Notes: a model not told the origin generated them from the letters alone. Counted from the stretch's first letter, positions 8,328 through 16,733 are shown. The stretch is DNA of 33,284 bases from an uncultured Saprospiraceae bacterium (GCA_937952155.1 CALFYH010000340.1:1-33284); one strand, 5' to 3'. Numbers and translations are program-made.

Positions 8328-8609
8328 ATGAAAGATTGGCCACTTTTTGAAATTTTTATCCGTTCTAAAAACGGACTCAACCACAAACATGTAGGTAGTT
8401 TGCACGCCGCTGATGCACAAATGGCAATACAAAATGCGCGCGATGTTTATACCCGAAGAAATGAAGGTGTTAGTATTTGGGTTGCAGAAGCCAAAAATAT
8501 TACTGCTTCCAATCCGGATGAAAATGAAGCACTTTTTGATCCTGCATCTGACAAAATTTACCGACATCCTACTTTTTATGTTCTGCCTGACGCATTAAAA
8601 CATATGTAA
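8328..8609 (+). CDS. paaB: PaaB, small subunit of phenylacetyl-CoA epoxidase
   Basis: This 93-residue protein is close to the usual 95 or so residues of PaaB. Family marks are the N-terminal WPLFEIFIRSKNGLNHKHVGSLHA, the middle ADAQMAIQNARDVYTRRNEGVSIWV, and the C-terminal FDPASDKIYRHPTFYVLP. PaaB has no catalytic site. It bridges PaaAC heterodimers and stabilises the complex in the cytoplasm. It follows the S8-GH9 gene by 24 bases and precedes paaC by 2, so paaB and paaC are tightly coupled while paaA is separated from them. Confidence 0.95.
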   Translation: MKDWPLFEIFIRSKNGLNHKHVGSLHAADAQMAIQNARDVYTRRNEGVSIWVAEAKNITASNPDENEALFDPASDKIYRHPTFYVLPDALKHM

Positions 8610-8611
8610 TC

Positions 8612-9358
8612 ATGCAAAAAGAAATTAAAGATTTTTTACTCATGTGGGCTGACAATTCTATGATCTTGGGTCAGCGACTTGGCGAATGGTGTGGCCATGG
8701 ACCTGTTTTAGAACAAGACATTGCATTGACGAATATTGCCCTTGACCTGATAGGCGAAGCGAGAAATCTATACCAATATCTTGCTGCAAATGAAGGTAAA
8801 CAAGAAGACGACTATCCAATGCTTCGCGATGTACGTGCCTTCAAAAATGTACTCTTAGTAGAGCAACCAAATGGAGACTGGGCAGAAACCATGATGCGCC
8901 AATTTATGTTTGATTGTTGGCATTACTATTTTGTTGAAGAATTAACCAAAAGCAATGAGTCACGACTTGCTTCTGTCGCAAAAAAAACTCTAAAAGAAGT
9001 AAGTTACCATCTTGATTTTTCGTCAGAATGGATACTCAGACTCGGTGATGGTACCGAAGTCAGCCACCAGAAAGCTCAGGACGCATTAGAAAAATTGATT
9101 CCTTATTTTGATGAATTATTCAAGCTATCCGATTATGAGCAATATTGTTTTGGACTGGGCATTGGCCCTGATTCAGATATTGTAAAAATGGATGCCTTTG
9201 ACAAATTTCAACAGATTATTACAAAATCCACATTGACAATGCCAGAAAAATACTTTCATAAATATGGTGGTAAAACTGGCATACATAGTGAGCATTTAGG
9301 ATTCATCATCGCTGATATGCAATTTATGCAGCGAGCTTACCCAAGCGTTACTTGGTAA
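8612..9358 (+). CDS. paaC: PaaC, structural subunit of phenylacetyl-CoA epoxidase
   Basis: PaaC (248 residues, the usual family length) is the ferritin-like partner that forms the PaaAC core. Typical segments are LGQRLGEWCGHGPVLEQDIA and ALTNIALDLIGEARNLYQYL near the N-terminus, DCWHYYFVEEL in the middle, and the end HSEHLGFIIADMQFMQRAYP. It is the last gene of the block. In many genomes paaD (a DUF59-type protein linked to Fe-S assembly for the complex) follows directly; here there is none, and a hairpin begins 31 bases after the stop. A paaD gene may lie elsewhere in the genome. Confidence 0.94.
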   Translation: MQKEIKDFLLMWADNSMILGQRLGEWCGHGPVLEQDIALTNIALDLIGEARNLYQYLAANEGKQEDDYPMLRDVRAFKNVLLVEQPNGDWAETMMRQFMFDCWHYYFVEELTKSNESRLASVAKKTLKEVSYHLDFSSEWILRLGDGTEVSHQKAQDALEKLIPYFDELFKLSDYEQYCFGLGIGPDSDIVKMDAFDKFQQIITKSTLTMPEKYFHKYGGKTGIHSEHLGFIIADMQFMQRAYPSVTW

Positions 9359-9389
9359 GCATTGACCATTTAATCTAATCTACTAGACC

Positions 9390-9430
9390 AATAATTGCTA
9401 AGTTATGATCTAATTTAGCAATTATTTTTT
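9390..9430. terminator. Hairpin terminator between paaC and the convergent DUF4153-like gene
   Basis: AATAATTGCTAA (9390-9401) pairs perfectly with TTAGCAATTATT (9415-9426) around a 13-base loop, and a T run follows on the plus strand. The stem overlaps the stop codon of the convergent gene. It should end the paa transcript, and the preceding A-rich and T-rich flanks may let it work in both directions. Confidence 0.75.
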
Positions 9431-11125
9431 CTTTACTAAGATAAAACCAGTTAAGTCATCTAATCTAGCTGTCGAATTACTAAAAGATCCACCAGCACTG
9501 TTTACAATTACTTTGAATAAATAATCATCATTTTCTAATTCAAAATCCAAGTTTTCGGGATCTTTTTGGCTTTGGTCCCATAATATTTTTGCTATATCAC
9601 CTTCGTACACCAGCTTCTTATCTACCCGAATTACCAATAAATTTCTATCTCTCAGTCCATAAGAATCAGAAAGCCCAACTTCACCAATTTGATGAATATG
9701 AAGCATTTGTTGATAGTCATTTATATCCAGCGCAGGATGTTTGCTTTTGTAGAAAGATAATATTTTTTCAGATTCTAATCCTTGTGATCCACTCACTCGC
9801 TGCATTAAAGAATTTGCCAAATCGCTTTCATTTAAAAGATGGTTTTTATCTATCGTCTTTACAAAATCCAAAGCCCCACGTGAAGATAAAAAGTAAACCA
9901 TTCTTGAAAACTCAGGTTCGTCATCAGCTTTTATTCGAATAGAATCTGAAACCAAATTTCCATCCTTTATCATGCCTGCTTCCGACATCATCTGAATAAG
10001 TCGATGCTTTTGGTTGGTAATTGGAAGATTGCACATCGAAATCGGCCCTGACCAAAAAGTAATTATGGTAATCAAAATTAATAATAATGGAAAAGCACGT
10101 AAATCACTTTTGAAAGGTAAGAATTTGATTAAAATGATTAATAATACAAATGATGCAATTGATGCCGAAATATAGAACTCTTCCAGTATGCCTTTGTCAA
10201 AAATATGTTGAAATAAGGCAATCAAAAGCAATAATAATATTGGAACAGAAAGAATAAAAAACCATTTTCGAAACCATGTCATCCATGGATTATCGTCTTG
10301 TTTTTCAAAATATAAAGAAAATAACCATGTCAAAATCCCTATAACAAAATACCAAATACATAAAACAAATACCCATTCCACCATTTCGTAACCCAAAAAG
10401 ATACGAACTATGTATGCTAAAAGTATTAACCCATAAATCAATGTAACTGGAATCGCTATGTAGCTCGTAAATCCTCTAAATATAGGCGCAACAGCATACT
10501 TTTCTTGATAATAATCATCTGGAAAATCTGATAAAAAAAATGCTACTTGAAGGACGCCTGTCATCATTATAAATAACCTCAAATAATAAATTGAAGGAAT
10601 ATTTATATCAAAAAGTTGATCCATAGCTACCAATGCAAGGCACAAGGCTAAATATGTAATCAAGGCATAAAACGCAGACTTAATCCAAGAAAGAAATACT
10701 TGGATGTTGTAATTCACAAAAGCTTCTTGGGTATAATTTTTGAAAAAAGGAATTACAGCACACATGAAATGCAAGACTACATTTAATCCTATGGTAAAAT
10801 ACCAGAAACAAGATATTTCTGATTGAAAAGACGCAGGTATAAAATAATAATATACAAAAAGCAAAATTGATAAAATGCCAACTCCTATCCAATATTTTTG
10901 GGAAGACAATTGGTAAGCTTCTTTAAAAATGGTCCAATCGAGCATAACCAAAAATCCAATATAGCCAATCAATGACCACCGAAGGAAATTATCTTCATAG
11001 GTGTCGATAAAAAGCAAACTGATGGTAGTCAACACAGCAAATATCATTACTACGGGAAATCTTTTGATCACTTCCGCATATCTATCCGACATATTAAAAA
11101 CTGAAAACAGTGACATCTTGAACAC
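9422..11125 (-). CDS. DUF4153-like integral membrane protein
   Basis: This 567-residue protein opens with a membrane region of about ten to twelve hydrophobic helices (residues 25-365). It ends with a hydrophilic domain of about 200 residues containing SYGLRDRNLLVIRVDKKLVY and FSNSTARLDDLTGFILVKKK. The start RFPVVMIFAVLTTISLLF and the layout resemble DUF4153 proteins, which are common in Bacteroidota and of unknown function. The assignment is by overall look, not a specific motif. Start codons at 11125, 11116 and 11092 are all in frame; the last gives MSDRYAEVIKRFPVV and may be the true one. It converges on paaC and diverges from a small DUF2007-like gene. Confidence 0.6.
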   Translation of the reverse strand: MFKMSLFSVFNMSDRYAEVIKRFPVVMIFAVLTTISLLFIDTYEDNFLRWSLIGYIGFLVMLDWTIFKEAYQLSSQKYWIGVGILSILLFVYYYFIPASFQSEISCFWYFTIGLNVVLHFMCAVIPFFKNYTQEAFVNYNIQVFLSWIKSAFYALITYLALCLALVAMDQLFDINIPSIYYLRLFIMMTGVLQVAFFLSDFPDDYYQEKYAVAPIFRGFTSYIAIPVTLIYGLILLAYIVRIFLGYEMVEWVFVLCIWYFVIGILTWLFSLYFEKQDDNPWMTWFRKWFFILSVPILLLLLIALFQHIFDKGILEEFYISASIASFVLLIILIKFLPFKSDLRAFPLLLILITIITFWSGPISMCNLPITNQKHRLIQMMSEAGMIKDGNLVSDSIRIKADDEPEFSRMVYFLSSRGALDFVKTIDKNHLLNESDLANSLMQRVSGSQGLESEKILSFYKSKHPALDINDYQQMLHIHQIGEVGLSDSYGLRDRNLLVIRVDKKLVYEGDIAKILWDQSQKDPENLDFELENDDYLFKVIVNSAGGSFSNSTARLDDLTGFILVKKK

Positions 11126-11228
11126 TTTAGGACATAAAGTTACTATTTTTTTTTATTATTTGATAATTTTACTTTTATGGAACTTATTGTATGAGAAAGA
11201 TTGTTATAGAAAAATAAAATACATCAGT

Positions 11229-11441
11229 ATGCAAACAGAAAATTATGTTACCATACGCACTTACCATGACCATATCATGGGCGAGATAATGATTGCAGCG
11301 TTATCAAATGCAGGGATAAAAACCTTTAGATTTGATGAAATAAATAATGTCATTCCAACTGAAGACAATATCGAAATCAAGGTGCATGAATCAGATGTAG
11401 AAGCAGCTCTTGAGATCATAGAAGCACAAGAAGGTATTTAA
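11229..11441 (+). CDS. DUF2007-like small protein
   Basis: This 70-residue protein (MQTENYVTIRTYHDHIMGE...) has the pattern of the DUF2007 'putative signal transducing protein' family. It has an N-terminal strand followed by a helix that ends in LSNAGIKTF, then DEINNVIP, and a final strand and helix in IEIKVHESDVEAALEIIEA. The fold is ferredoxin-like and resembles ACT or PII domains, but its role is unknown. The ATG at 11229 is preferred over the longer in-frame extension back to 11001, which would run through the start of the divergent DUF4153-like gene. Confidence 0.65.
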   Translation: MQTENYVTIRTYHDHIMGEIMIAALSNAGIKTFRFDEINNVIPTEDNIEIKVHESDVEAALEIIEAQEGI

Positions 11442-11691
11442 ATCAAAATATCTCATAACAATATACCACTACATTCGTAAACCATCGAATGCAAACGGCT
11501 TTTTGTATCATATTTTCGATACATCCAAACGAAGTTTATAAATCTTAATAATACAGAATTCGAGCTGATAATAAAAACTAATATACTACATTTAATCGAT
11601 TCTTTTTCGCTAGAATTTCATCCAATTATTGGAAAAGCAGCTTAGAAATAAGAATTTTAAAGAATTTTATAAAATAAATTCAAAATTGCGA

Positions 11692-11699
11692 TATATTTG
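11692..11699 (+). promoter_or_regulatory. Candidate -7 box for the rel/spoT-fur unit
   Basis: TATATTTG matches the TAnnTTTG -7 consensus 33 bases before the rel/spoT start codon. No convincing TTTG -33 element is present at the right distance, so this is a partial match. The rest of the 290-base gap from 11442 shows nothing else I can support. Confidence 0.4.
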
Positions 11700-11731
11700 T
11701 CATCTTTGATACAATTGAACTTTAAAAAAAT

Positions 11732-13972
11732 ATGCCCGTAGGTGTCGCAATAAACGAAGATGAACTGAAGCAAGTTAGAGGCAAATTTGATGCATTGCTG
11801 AAAGTGATGGAGAGAAGTCTCCAAGATGAAGATAGAAATTTGTTAGAAAAGGCATACGAACTTGCTGTAGATGCGCACAAGTTTCAAAGAAGAAAGTCTG
11901 GTGAGCCATACATTTTCCATCCTATCGAAGTTGCAAGAATATGTTTTGAAGAAATAGGTCTCGGACCTACAGCAGTTATATGTGCTTTGCTGCATGATGT
12001 AGTAGAAGATACACCAGTGACATTACAAGAGATTACGGGATTATTTGGTTCAAAAGTTTCAATTATAGTCGATGGCCTTACCAAATTGGATGGTACTTAC
12101 AATACAGATGATGTCGAAAGTCCACAAGCCGAAAATTTTAAAAAAGTACTGAGTACCCTTGTAGTTGATGTAAGAGTTGTTTTGATCAAAATGGCAGACA
12201 GATTACATAACTTACGTACGATCGATGCACAACCCAAGCATAAACAACTGAAAATCGCAGCAGAAACTGAATATATTTATACGCCTTTAGCACACAGATT
12301 AGGTTTGTATAACATCAAGACCGAGTTTCAAGATATATGTCTCAAGATCACAGATCCTGAAATGTATCAAGAGATCAGCCATAAACTGAGTGATTCCGAT
12401 CAAGCAAGAAGTGAATACATCGCAGAGTTTATTAAGCCTTTAAAAGAAGAATTACAGCATTTGGGAGCACCATTTAGGGTATTGGGGCGAAGCAAAGCCA
12501 TCTCTTCTATTTACAGTAAGATCAAAAACAACAATGTCACCTTTGAAGAGATATTCGACATTTTTGCGGTAAGAATCATCATAGATGTACCTATAGAAAA
12601 AGAAAAAAGTTATTGCTGGCAAATATATTCCATCATCACAGATGTGTACAAACCTATTCCCGAAAGGCTTAAAGATTGGGTCACAACACCTAAAGGTAAT
12701 GGTTATGAATCACTCCATACTACGGTAGTGGGACCAAAAGGTAGATATGTGGAAGTACAGATACGTACGGATAGAATGGACGAAATAGCTGAAAAAGGAT
12801 TTGCAGCGCATTGGAAATATAAAGGCATCAAAAAACAAGAAAACGTTTATGACAATTGGTTGGACAATATTAGGGAAATCCTGGATGCCAAACATGCCAA
12901 TGCCATGGATTTTGTCAATGATTTCAAAACCAATCTCTTTAGCGAAGAAGTATATGTTTATACACCCAAAGGTGATATGCGGATTGTACCAAAAGGTGCT
13001 ACAGCCTTGGATTTTGCCTTCGAAATACATACTGATGTCGGATATCATGCAGCTGCAATCAAAGTAAATAATAAACTGGTGCCGATGGGCTACAAGCTCA
13101 ATAATGGAGACCAAGTACAAGTTATCACCAATAAAAATCAAAAACCAAACGAAGATTGGCTAAAAATGGTCGTCACCGGCAAAGCTAGGTCGAAAATACG
13201 ATCTGCTATGAAGGAAGAACGGCGCAAAATTGGTGAATTTGGGAAAGAAGCCTTAGAGCGAAAACTCAAAAATCTTAAATTGGATTTTGAAGAAAACGTA
13301 GATCTGATAGCAAAACATCTAGGTTATCGCAATAGAGTGGACTTTTATTATGCTTTGACGCAAGAAGATGTCAAAATAAGTGATATCAAAAATTACTCGA
13401 TAGAAAACGGCAAGATCATTTTCAAAAAAGATGAAGATGAAGAAACAAAAATTGCACCTATCGATGAAGAATTAAAGAAAATTCAACGACCTTCAAAAAC
13501 CAATAGATCCAATATTTTGGTCAATGGTGAACCTGCTGATATGTATCAATATTCCTTGGCTACATGCTGCAATCCGGTACAAGGCGACGATATTTTTGCA
13601 TACCTGACGACAAAAGATGGGCTAAAAATACATAGGACGTCGTGTTCAAATGCTACACATATCTTGGCCAATTATGGATATAGAGTTTTGAAAGCAGATT
13701 GGGAAGGCCGTGTGAGCAATAATTTTGTGGTAGAATTGTTGGTTACAGGTGTCGATTCAGGCCCAGGCGTCATACAAATGCTTACAAATGAGCTTTCCAA
13801 TAAGCTGGGAATCAATATAAAATCTTTTAGTATCGAAGGTAGAGAAGGCTTTTTTGAAGGAAGAATAGGCATCGTGGTATTGAACAAAGACCAACTCAAT
13901 CTCGTTGTACAGTCATTGGAGAGGCTTCCAGGCATTTCTTCGGTAATAAGAACAGACAGAATCGTAAATTGA
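11732..13972 (+). CDS. spoT: Bifunctional (p)ppGpp synthetase/hydrolase, Rel/SpoT family
   Basis: This 746-residue cytoplasmic enzyme makes and breaks the stringent-response signal (p)ppGpp. The N-terminal HD hydrolase has H63 in FHPIEVA, H88-D89 and E92-D93 in LLHDVVEDT, so hydrolysis should be intact. The synthetase domain follows with RSKAISSIYSKIK and GYESLHTTVVGP, EVQIRT. Then come a TGS domain at about 400-460 (VYVYTPKGDMRIVPKGATAL), a zinc-finger/RIS segment with ATCCNPVQGDDI and HRTSCSNA, and a C-terminal ACT domain. Length and order are standard for a long RSH protein. A Fur-family gene begins 10 bases after its stop, so the two are probably co-transcribed. Confidence 0.95.
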   Translation: MPVGVAINEDELKQVRGKFDALLKVMERSLQDEDRNLLEKAYELAVDAHKFQRRKSGEPYIFHPIEVARICFEEIGLGPTAVICALLHDVVEDTPVTLQEITGLFGSKVSIIVDGLTKLDGTYNTDDVESPQAENFKKVLSTLVVDVRVVLIKMADRLHNLRTIDAQPKHKQLKIAAETEYIYTPLAHRLGLYNIKTEFQDICLKITDPEMYQEISHKLSDSDQARSEYIAEFIKPLKEELQHLGAPFRVLGRSKAISSIYSKIKNNNVTFEEIFDIFAVRIIIDVPIEKEKSYCWQIYSIITDVYKPIPERLKDWVTTPKGNGYESLHTTVVGPKGRYVEVQIRTDRMDEIAEKGFAAHWKYKGIKKQENVYDNWLDNIREILDAKHANAMDFVNDFKTNLFSEEVYVYTPKGDMRIVPKGATALDFAFEIHTDVGYHAAAIKVNNKLVPMGYKLNNGDQVQVITNKNQKPNEDWLKMVVTGKARSKIRSAMKEERRKIGEFGKEALERKLKNLKLDFEENVDLIAKHLGYRNRVDFYYALTQEDVKISDIKNYSIENGKIIFKKDEDEETKIAPIDEELKKIQRPSKTNRSNILVNGEPADMYQYSLATCCNPVQGDDIFAYLTTKDGLKIHRTSCSNATHILANYGYRVLKADWEGRVSNNFVVELLVTGVDSGPGVIQMLTNELSNKLGINIKSFSIEGREGFFEGRIGIVVLNKDQLNLVVQSLERLPGISSVIRTDRIVN

Positions 13973-13982
13973 AAAAGCAAAT

Positions 13983-14459
13983 ATGACCAGTTCACCAGAC
14001 AAGTTGGAAGAAATTGTTTCGGAAGTAAAAACCATCTTTTCTACTCATCTCGAAAAATTTGCTTTGCGCAAAACTCCAGAAAGATACGCAATCCTAGAAG
14101 AAATTTATCGCCGAACCGATCATTTTGATGCCGAGGCGCTGTATATCCACATGAAAAATCAAAACTATCGTGTGAGCCGAGCTACGGTGTATAATACCTT
14201 GGAACTCCTAGTCAGCTGCGATCTCATCACCAAACACCAATTCGGTAAAAATCTCGCACAATACGAAAAATCTTATGGATTCAAGCAGCACGACCATCTA
14301 ATCTGCCTCGAATGTAGTGAAGTCCTTGAGTTTTGTGACCCACGTATCCAGCAAATCAAAGCCATGATGGGCGATATATTGGAGTTCGAAGTGACGCATC
14401 ACTCACTAAACCTATACGGCAAATGCAATAAGGTGGTATGTGAGCATAGGAAGGCGTGA
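13983..14459 (+). CDS. Fur-family metal-dependent transcription regulator
   Basis: This 158-residue dimeric DNA-binding protein has a winged-helix domain (TPERYAILEEIYRRTDHFDA, then SRATVYNTLELLVSCDLI) and the metal-binding dimerisation domain. In the latter, H103-D-H105 and C108-x2-C111 lie in HDHLICLEC, HH at 139-140 in THHSLNLYGKC, and C148-x4-C153. The C-terminal C-x4-C spacing is like enteric Fur rather than the C-x2-C of PerR, so iron control is the best guess; Zur or Mur activity cannot be excluded. The coding region starts 10 bases after rel/spoT, which suggests joint expression of stringent and metal control. Confidence 0.88.
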   Translation: MTSSPDKLEEIVSEVKTIFSTHLEKFALRKTPERYAILEEIYRRTDHFDAEALYIHMKNQNYRVSRATVYNTLELLVSCDLITKHQFGKNLAQYEKSYGFKQHDHLICLECSEVLEFCDPRIQQIKAMMGDILEFEVTHHSLNLYGKCNKVVCEHRKA

Positions 14460-14524
14460 GTCTGGTAGTTCTAATTTGAAATAGTGTTGATAAGATTATA
14501 TATTGAAACTTTGGTAAAATATAA

Positions 14525-14547
14525 GATCGAAGTTGCAAACTTCGATC
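14525..14547. repeat. Perfect palindrome after the Fur gene (10-bp arms, 3-base loop)
   Basis: GATCGAAGTT and AACTTCGATC flank GCA. It lies 66 bases after the Fur-family stop, so it could act as a transcript end hairpin, but no T run follows. Its core AAGTTGCAAACTT resembles the other two palindromes at 14603-14645 and 16154-16176. Confidence 0.6.
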
Positions 14548-14602
14548 ATCGTGGACCTAGAAGCTTATGTGTTTAGTTATTAATGGCTGTAGAAGTAGTA
14601 AA

Positions 14603-14645
14603 GGCACAAGTTACCTATTTATCAAGCTTTAGGATGACTTGCGCC
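14603..14645. repeat. Long imperfect hairpin, related to the palindrome at 16154-16176
   Basis: GGCACAAGTTA (14603-14613) pairs with TGACTTGCGCC (14635-14645) with two G-T type mismatches, and the loop has an inner CCTA/TAGG stem. The arms are the same sequences as in the palindrome at 16154-16176 on the far side of the two-gene module. The layout recalls REP-like elements. No transposase is seen nearby. Confidence 0.55.
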
Positions 14646-14709
14646 TGCAAGAATTGATAAAATAAAATTAGAAGTTTTCTCAATGGAAAAAGTGTTAGGT
14701 ATATGAAGT

Positions 14710-14961
14710 ATGAAAACAACAATAACCAAAAATGTCTCTAGCTGGATGTCATCATATTCCTCTCACTTAGAAAAACTCAATAATTTGCAAAAAAAGTGGG
14801 CAAAAAATGGCAATAATTTACCTGAATTTCGTGAACTTCATATTTATGTTAAAGATGTTGATTTATCAGAATATAGTAATTGGATTTCAGCTATTAAATC
14901 TCAATACCCTAATATTAAAAACGTTGTTATATCATCAATAGAAAAGGAATTCTCACTTTAA
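14710..14961 (+). CDS. Small protein of unknown function (83 residues)
   Basis: I do not recognise this protein. It is soluble, with no signal peptide or membrane segment. A basic N-terminal half (SHLEKLNNLQKKWAKNGNN) is followed by alternating hydrophobic strands (FRELHIYVKDVDL, NIKNVVISSI). It starts with ATG after an AT-rich leader and is 13 bases from the next gene on the same strand, so the two likely form one unit. The base composition is very AT-rich, like the first third of the neighbour and unlike the rel/spoT-fur genes. It could be a real small gene of a mobile or accessory module. Confidence rests on coupling and codon pattern only. Confidence 0.5.
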   Translation: MKTTITKNVSSWMSSYSSHLEKLNNLQKKWAKNGNNLPEFRELHIYVKDVDLSEYSNWISAIKSQYPNIKNVVISSIEKEFSL

Positions 14962-14974
14962 ATAATTCAAATTT

Positions 14975-16075
14975 ATGTCAATTGATCTAATGTTTTCAAA
15001 GCATCAAACTTATAGTGAGCATAATACAAAGGAAGGAGGAGACTCTGGTTATTCATACAATGAATTTATTGATTTTATGAAGGATTATCCTCAGTTTATA
15101 GATGTTGAACAAACTTATTTTAAACAATATGATTATTATATAAATGTATTAAAATGGGATGATAAGAAAATTAATAAAATGACAAACATAGGCCCAAAAG
15201 ACACATATGCTACATATATTCTGGGTTACGATGATTTTGTTGCTCGAAGAAATCCCAAACTACACGAAAGATGTTACAGTGGTATTAGTTATTTTAAGTG
15301 GATTTCAGCTTCTATTCATGGAAAGGAAAATTATCAGGAATTGAAGTTGTTTTTTGATATGGCGAAAAAATTGAATTTGAATTTATTAACATATGATTCA
15401 ATAATCACCGAATCCTACCTCGAAGCCCTTCGCATCAAAGAAGAAAATCGGGGCATCAAACTCACAAAGGATCAGAGCCATGTGTTAGACAGCACCGAAG
15501 ACCAATGCCGGTGGTTTTACATTCCTACAGATGATGTATACAAAGTGCTGAATATCTTTGGTATTCAACCAAACATAAAAGATGGCGACATCACCTCCAT
15601 CATTGACGATGTGCAAAGAGAAAGAACCATAGCAATCGCCACTTTTACTGGTCATACGATCATCTTTGGGTGCAATGTGCCCTACATAGCTTACCCTGAC
15701 ATGCAGACTTACCTTGCTAAAGATGATCATCATACGACACATCTACAGGAAGTACTCAATAAACTCAGTAAGGCATTTGGCATAGCCGCATACTTTGAGT
15801 ACAATAATGATGATGAGCTAATAGCCTCACTCGCCTGGTCTTCGAAAGGCAAATTTGTATATGGTCGCTTTACTTCAGAAGGAGAAGGACAAGATATCTT
15901 TGGTACACAAAAGAAAACCATGGATGTGAATCAAAAGTCCATCATCAAAACTGCCAAAAAACTGGGCATGACACCCGAAGATATCCTGACAGGTATCATG
16001 AAACAAAAGATAAATGTTCAATATTTTGAGCAACTAAATTGGTATATCGAGTCGAGATTAAAGAATTTAAAGTAA
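14975..16075 (+). CDS. Unknown 366-residue protein with mosaic base composition
   Basis: I do not recognise the family. Residues 1-145 are rich in Tyr, Lys, Asn and Asp (YSYNEFIDFMKDYPQF, YKQYDYYINVLKWDDKKINK-like stretches). Residues 150-366 contain WFYIPTDDVYKVLNIFGIQP, a strand-rich centre with HTIIFGCNVPYIAYP, and LQEVLNKLSKAFGIAAYFEY followed by MTPEDILTGI. The second part vaguely recalls immunity-like or SMI1-neighbouring proteins that compare a displayed score with an 'FG..YF' strand, but this is weak. There is no signal peptide or membrane helix. G+C rises sharply near 15405: one 60-base line before it (15121-15180) has 8 G/C, one after (15421-15480) has 29. This suggests recombination inside the gene. 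Confidence 0.6.
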   Translation: MSIDLMFSKHQTYSEHNTKEGGDSGYSYNEFIDFMKDYPQFIDVEQTYFKQYDYYINVLKWDDKKINKMTNIGPKDTYATYILGYDDFVARRNPKLHERCYSGISYFKWISASIHGKENYQELKLFFDMAKKLNLNLLTYDSIITESYLEALRIKEENRGIKLTKDQSHVLDSTEDQCRWFYIPTDDVYKVLNIFGIQPNIKDGDITSIIDDVQRERTIAIATFTGHTIIFGCNVPYIAYPDMQTYLAKDDHHTTHLQEVLNKLSKAFGIAAYFEYNNDDELIASLAWSSKGKFVYGRFTSEGEGQDIFGTQKKTMDVNQKSIIKTAKKLGMTPEDILTGIMKQKINVQYFEQLNWYIESRLKNLK

Positions 16076-16153
16076 TTTTTATTTTAAAAGAATACTTTCT
16101 ATTTAAAGTCAAAATTCTATTTTCAAAGCAAATCATTAAATGACCCCTTTGCT

Positions 16154-16176
16154 GGCGCAAGTTTGTAACTTGTGCC
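16154..16176. repeat. Palindrome closing the two-gene module
   Basis: GGCGCAAGTT and AACTTGTGCC flank TGT, with one G-T type mismatch; a flanking T/A pair extends the stem to 11. The arms repeat those of the hairpin at 14603-14645. Apart from this, the stretch 16076-16294 shows only AT-rich DNA with no gene I can support. Confidence 0.6.
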
Positions 16177-16294
16177 ATATTTGTCTTAGCTTTATCCAGT
16201 CTTCATATTTTGGTAAAGATTTAGATATTGTGTACTTTTGGCCTTAAATATAAGCTAGCATGAGATGAAAATTATAGAAAATAGAATCTAAATT

Positions 16295-16665
16295 TTACTT
16301 TTGGGTTGTTGGTTTTATCTTGTAAACATTAAAAGCGTTAGCAGCCGATGAGTTTCTTGATGAAAATGACGCAGCAATAATACCCAAACCAACTATCAAA
16401 CCAATATTCGTAATAGCTCCTTTATTCCAAGCAAAGACCTAATAAAAATCATAAGCAAGAGACCTACTGAGACTCCAAGCAATTTTGGTAATCCCGATTC
16501 ATGAGCTTCAACTTGATTGATATGATATTCTTTTTTGACATTACAATGAGTACATCTTTTTTCAAAATACGCTCCAATTTCATCCATTAGATAATTTCTA
16601 CCCATTGCCTTTTCTTCAATGAAGAAATGCTTTTTACAGTTTGTGCAATTAATTTGTAACTTCAT
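16295..16665 (-). pseudogene. Zinc-ribbon membrane protein broken by a one-base frameshift
   Basis: The frame from the ATG at 16665 starts with a zinc ribbon, C7-x2-C10 in INCTNCKKHFF and C38-x2-C41 in RCTHCNVKKEY, then a hydrophobic helix (LPKLLGVSVGLLLMIFI). It then stops early at 16396 with a poor tail. In the -1 relative frame, from about 16438, the sequence continues as VFAWNKGAITNIGLIVGLGI, a second membrane helix, and ends with KIKPTTQK at a stop at 16295-16297. The total of 371 bases is one short of a whole number of codons, consistent with one lost base around 16436-16442 beside a T run. It could be a true pseudogene or a sequencing error. The function is unknown. Confidence 0.6.
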
Positions 16666-16733
16666 TGTTTTCGGATTGTCTTATAAATTAGATTCAAAAT
16701 ATAAACCTAGTTATTTAGTAGATGTGTTTTGCT

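Noticed and set aside
11496..11515. Short hairpin TGTATC...GATACA before the rel/spoT gene
   Set aside because: A six-base stem with an eight-base loop and no T run in the right direction is too weak in AT-rich DNA.
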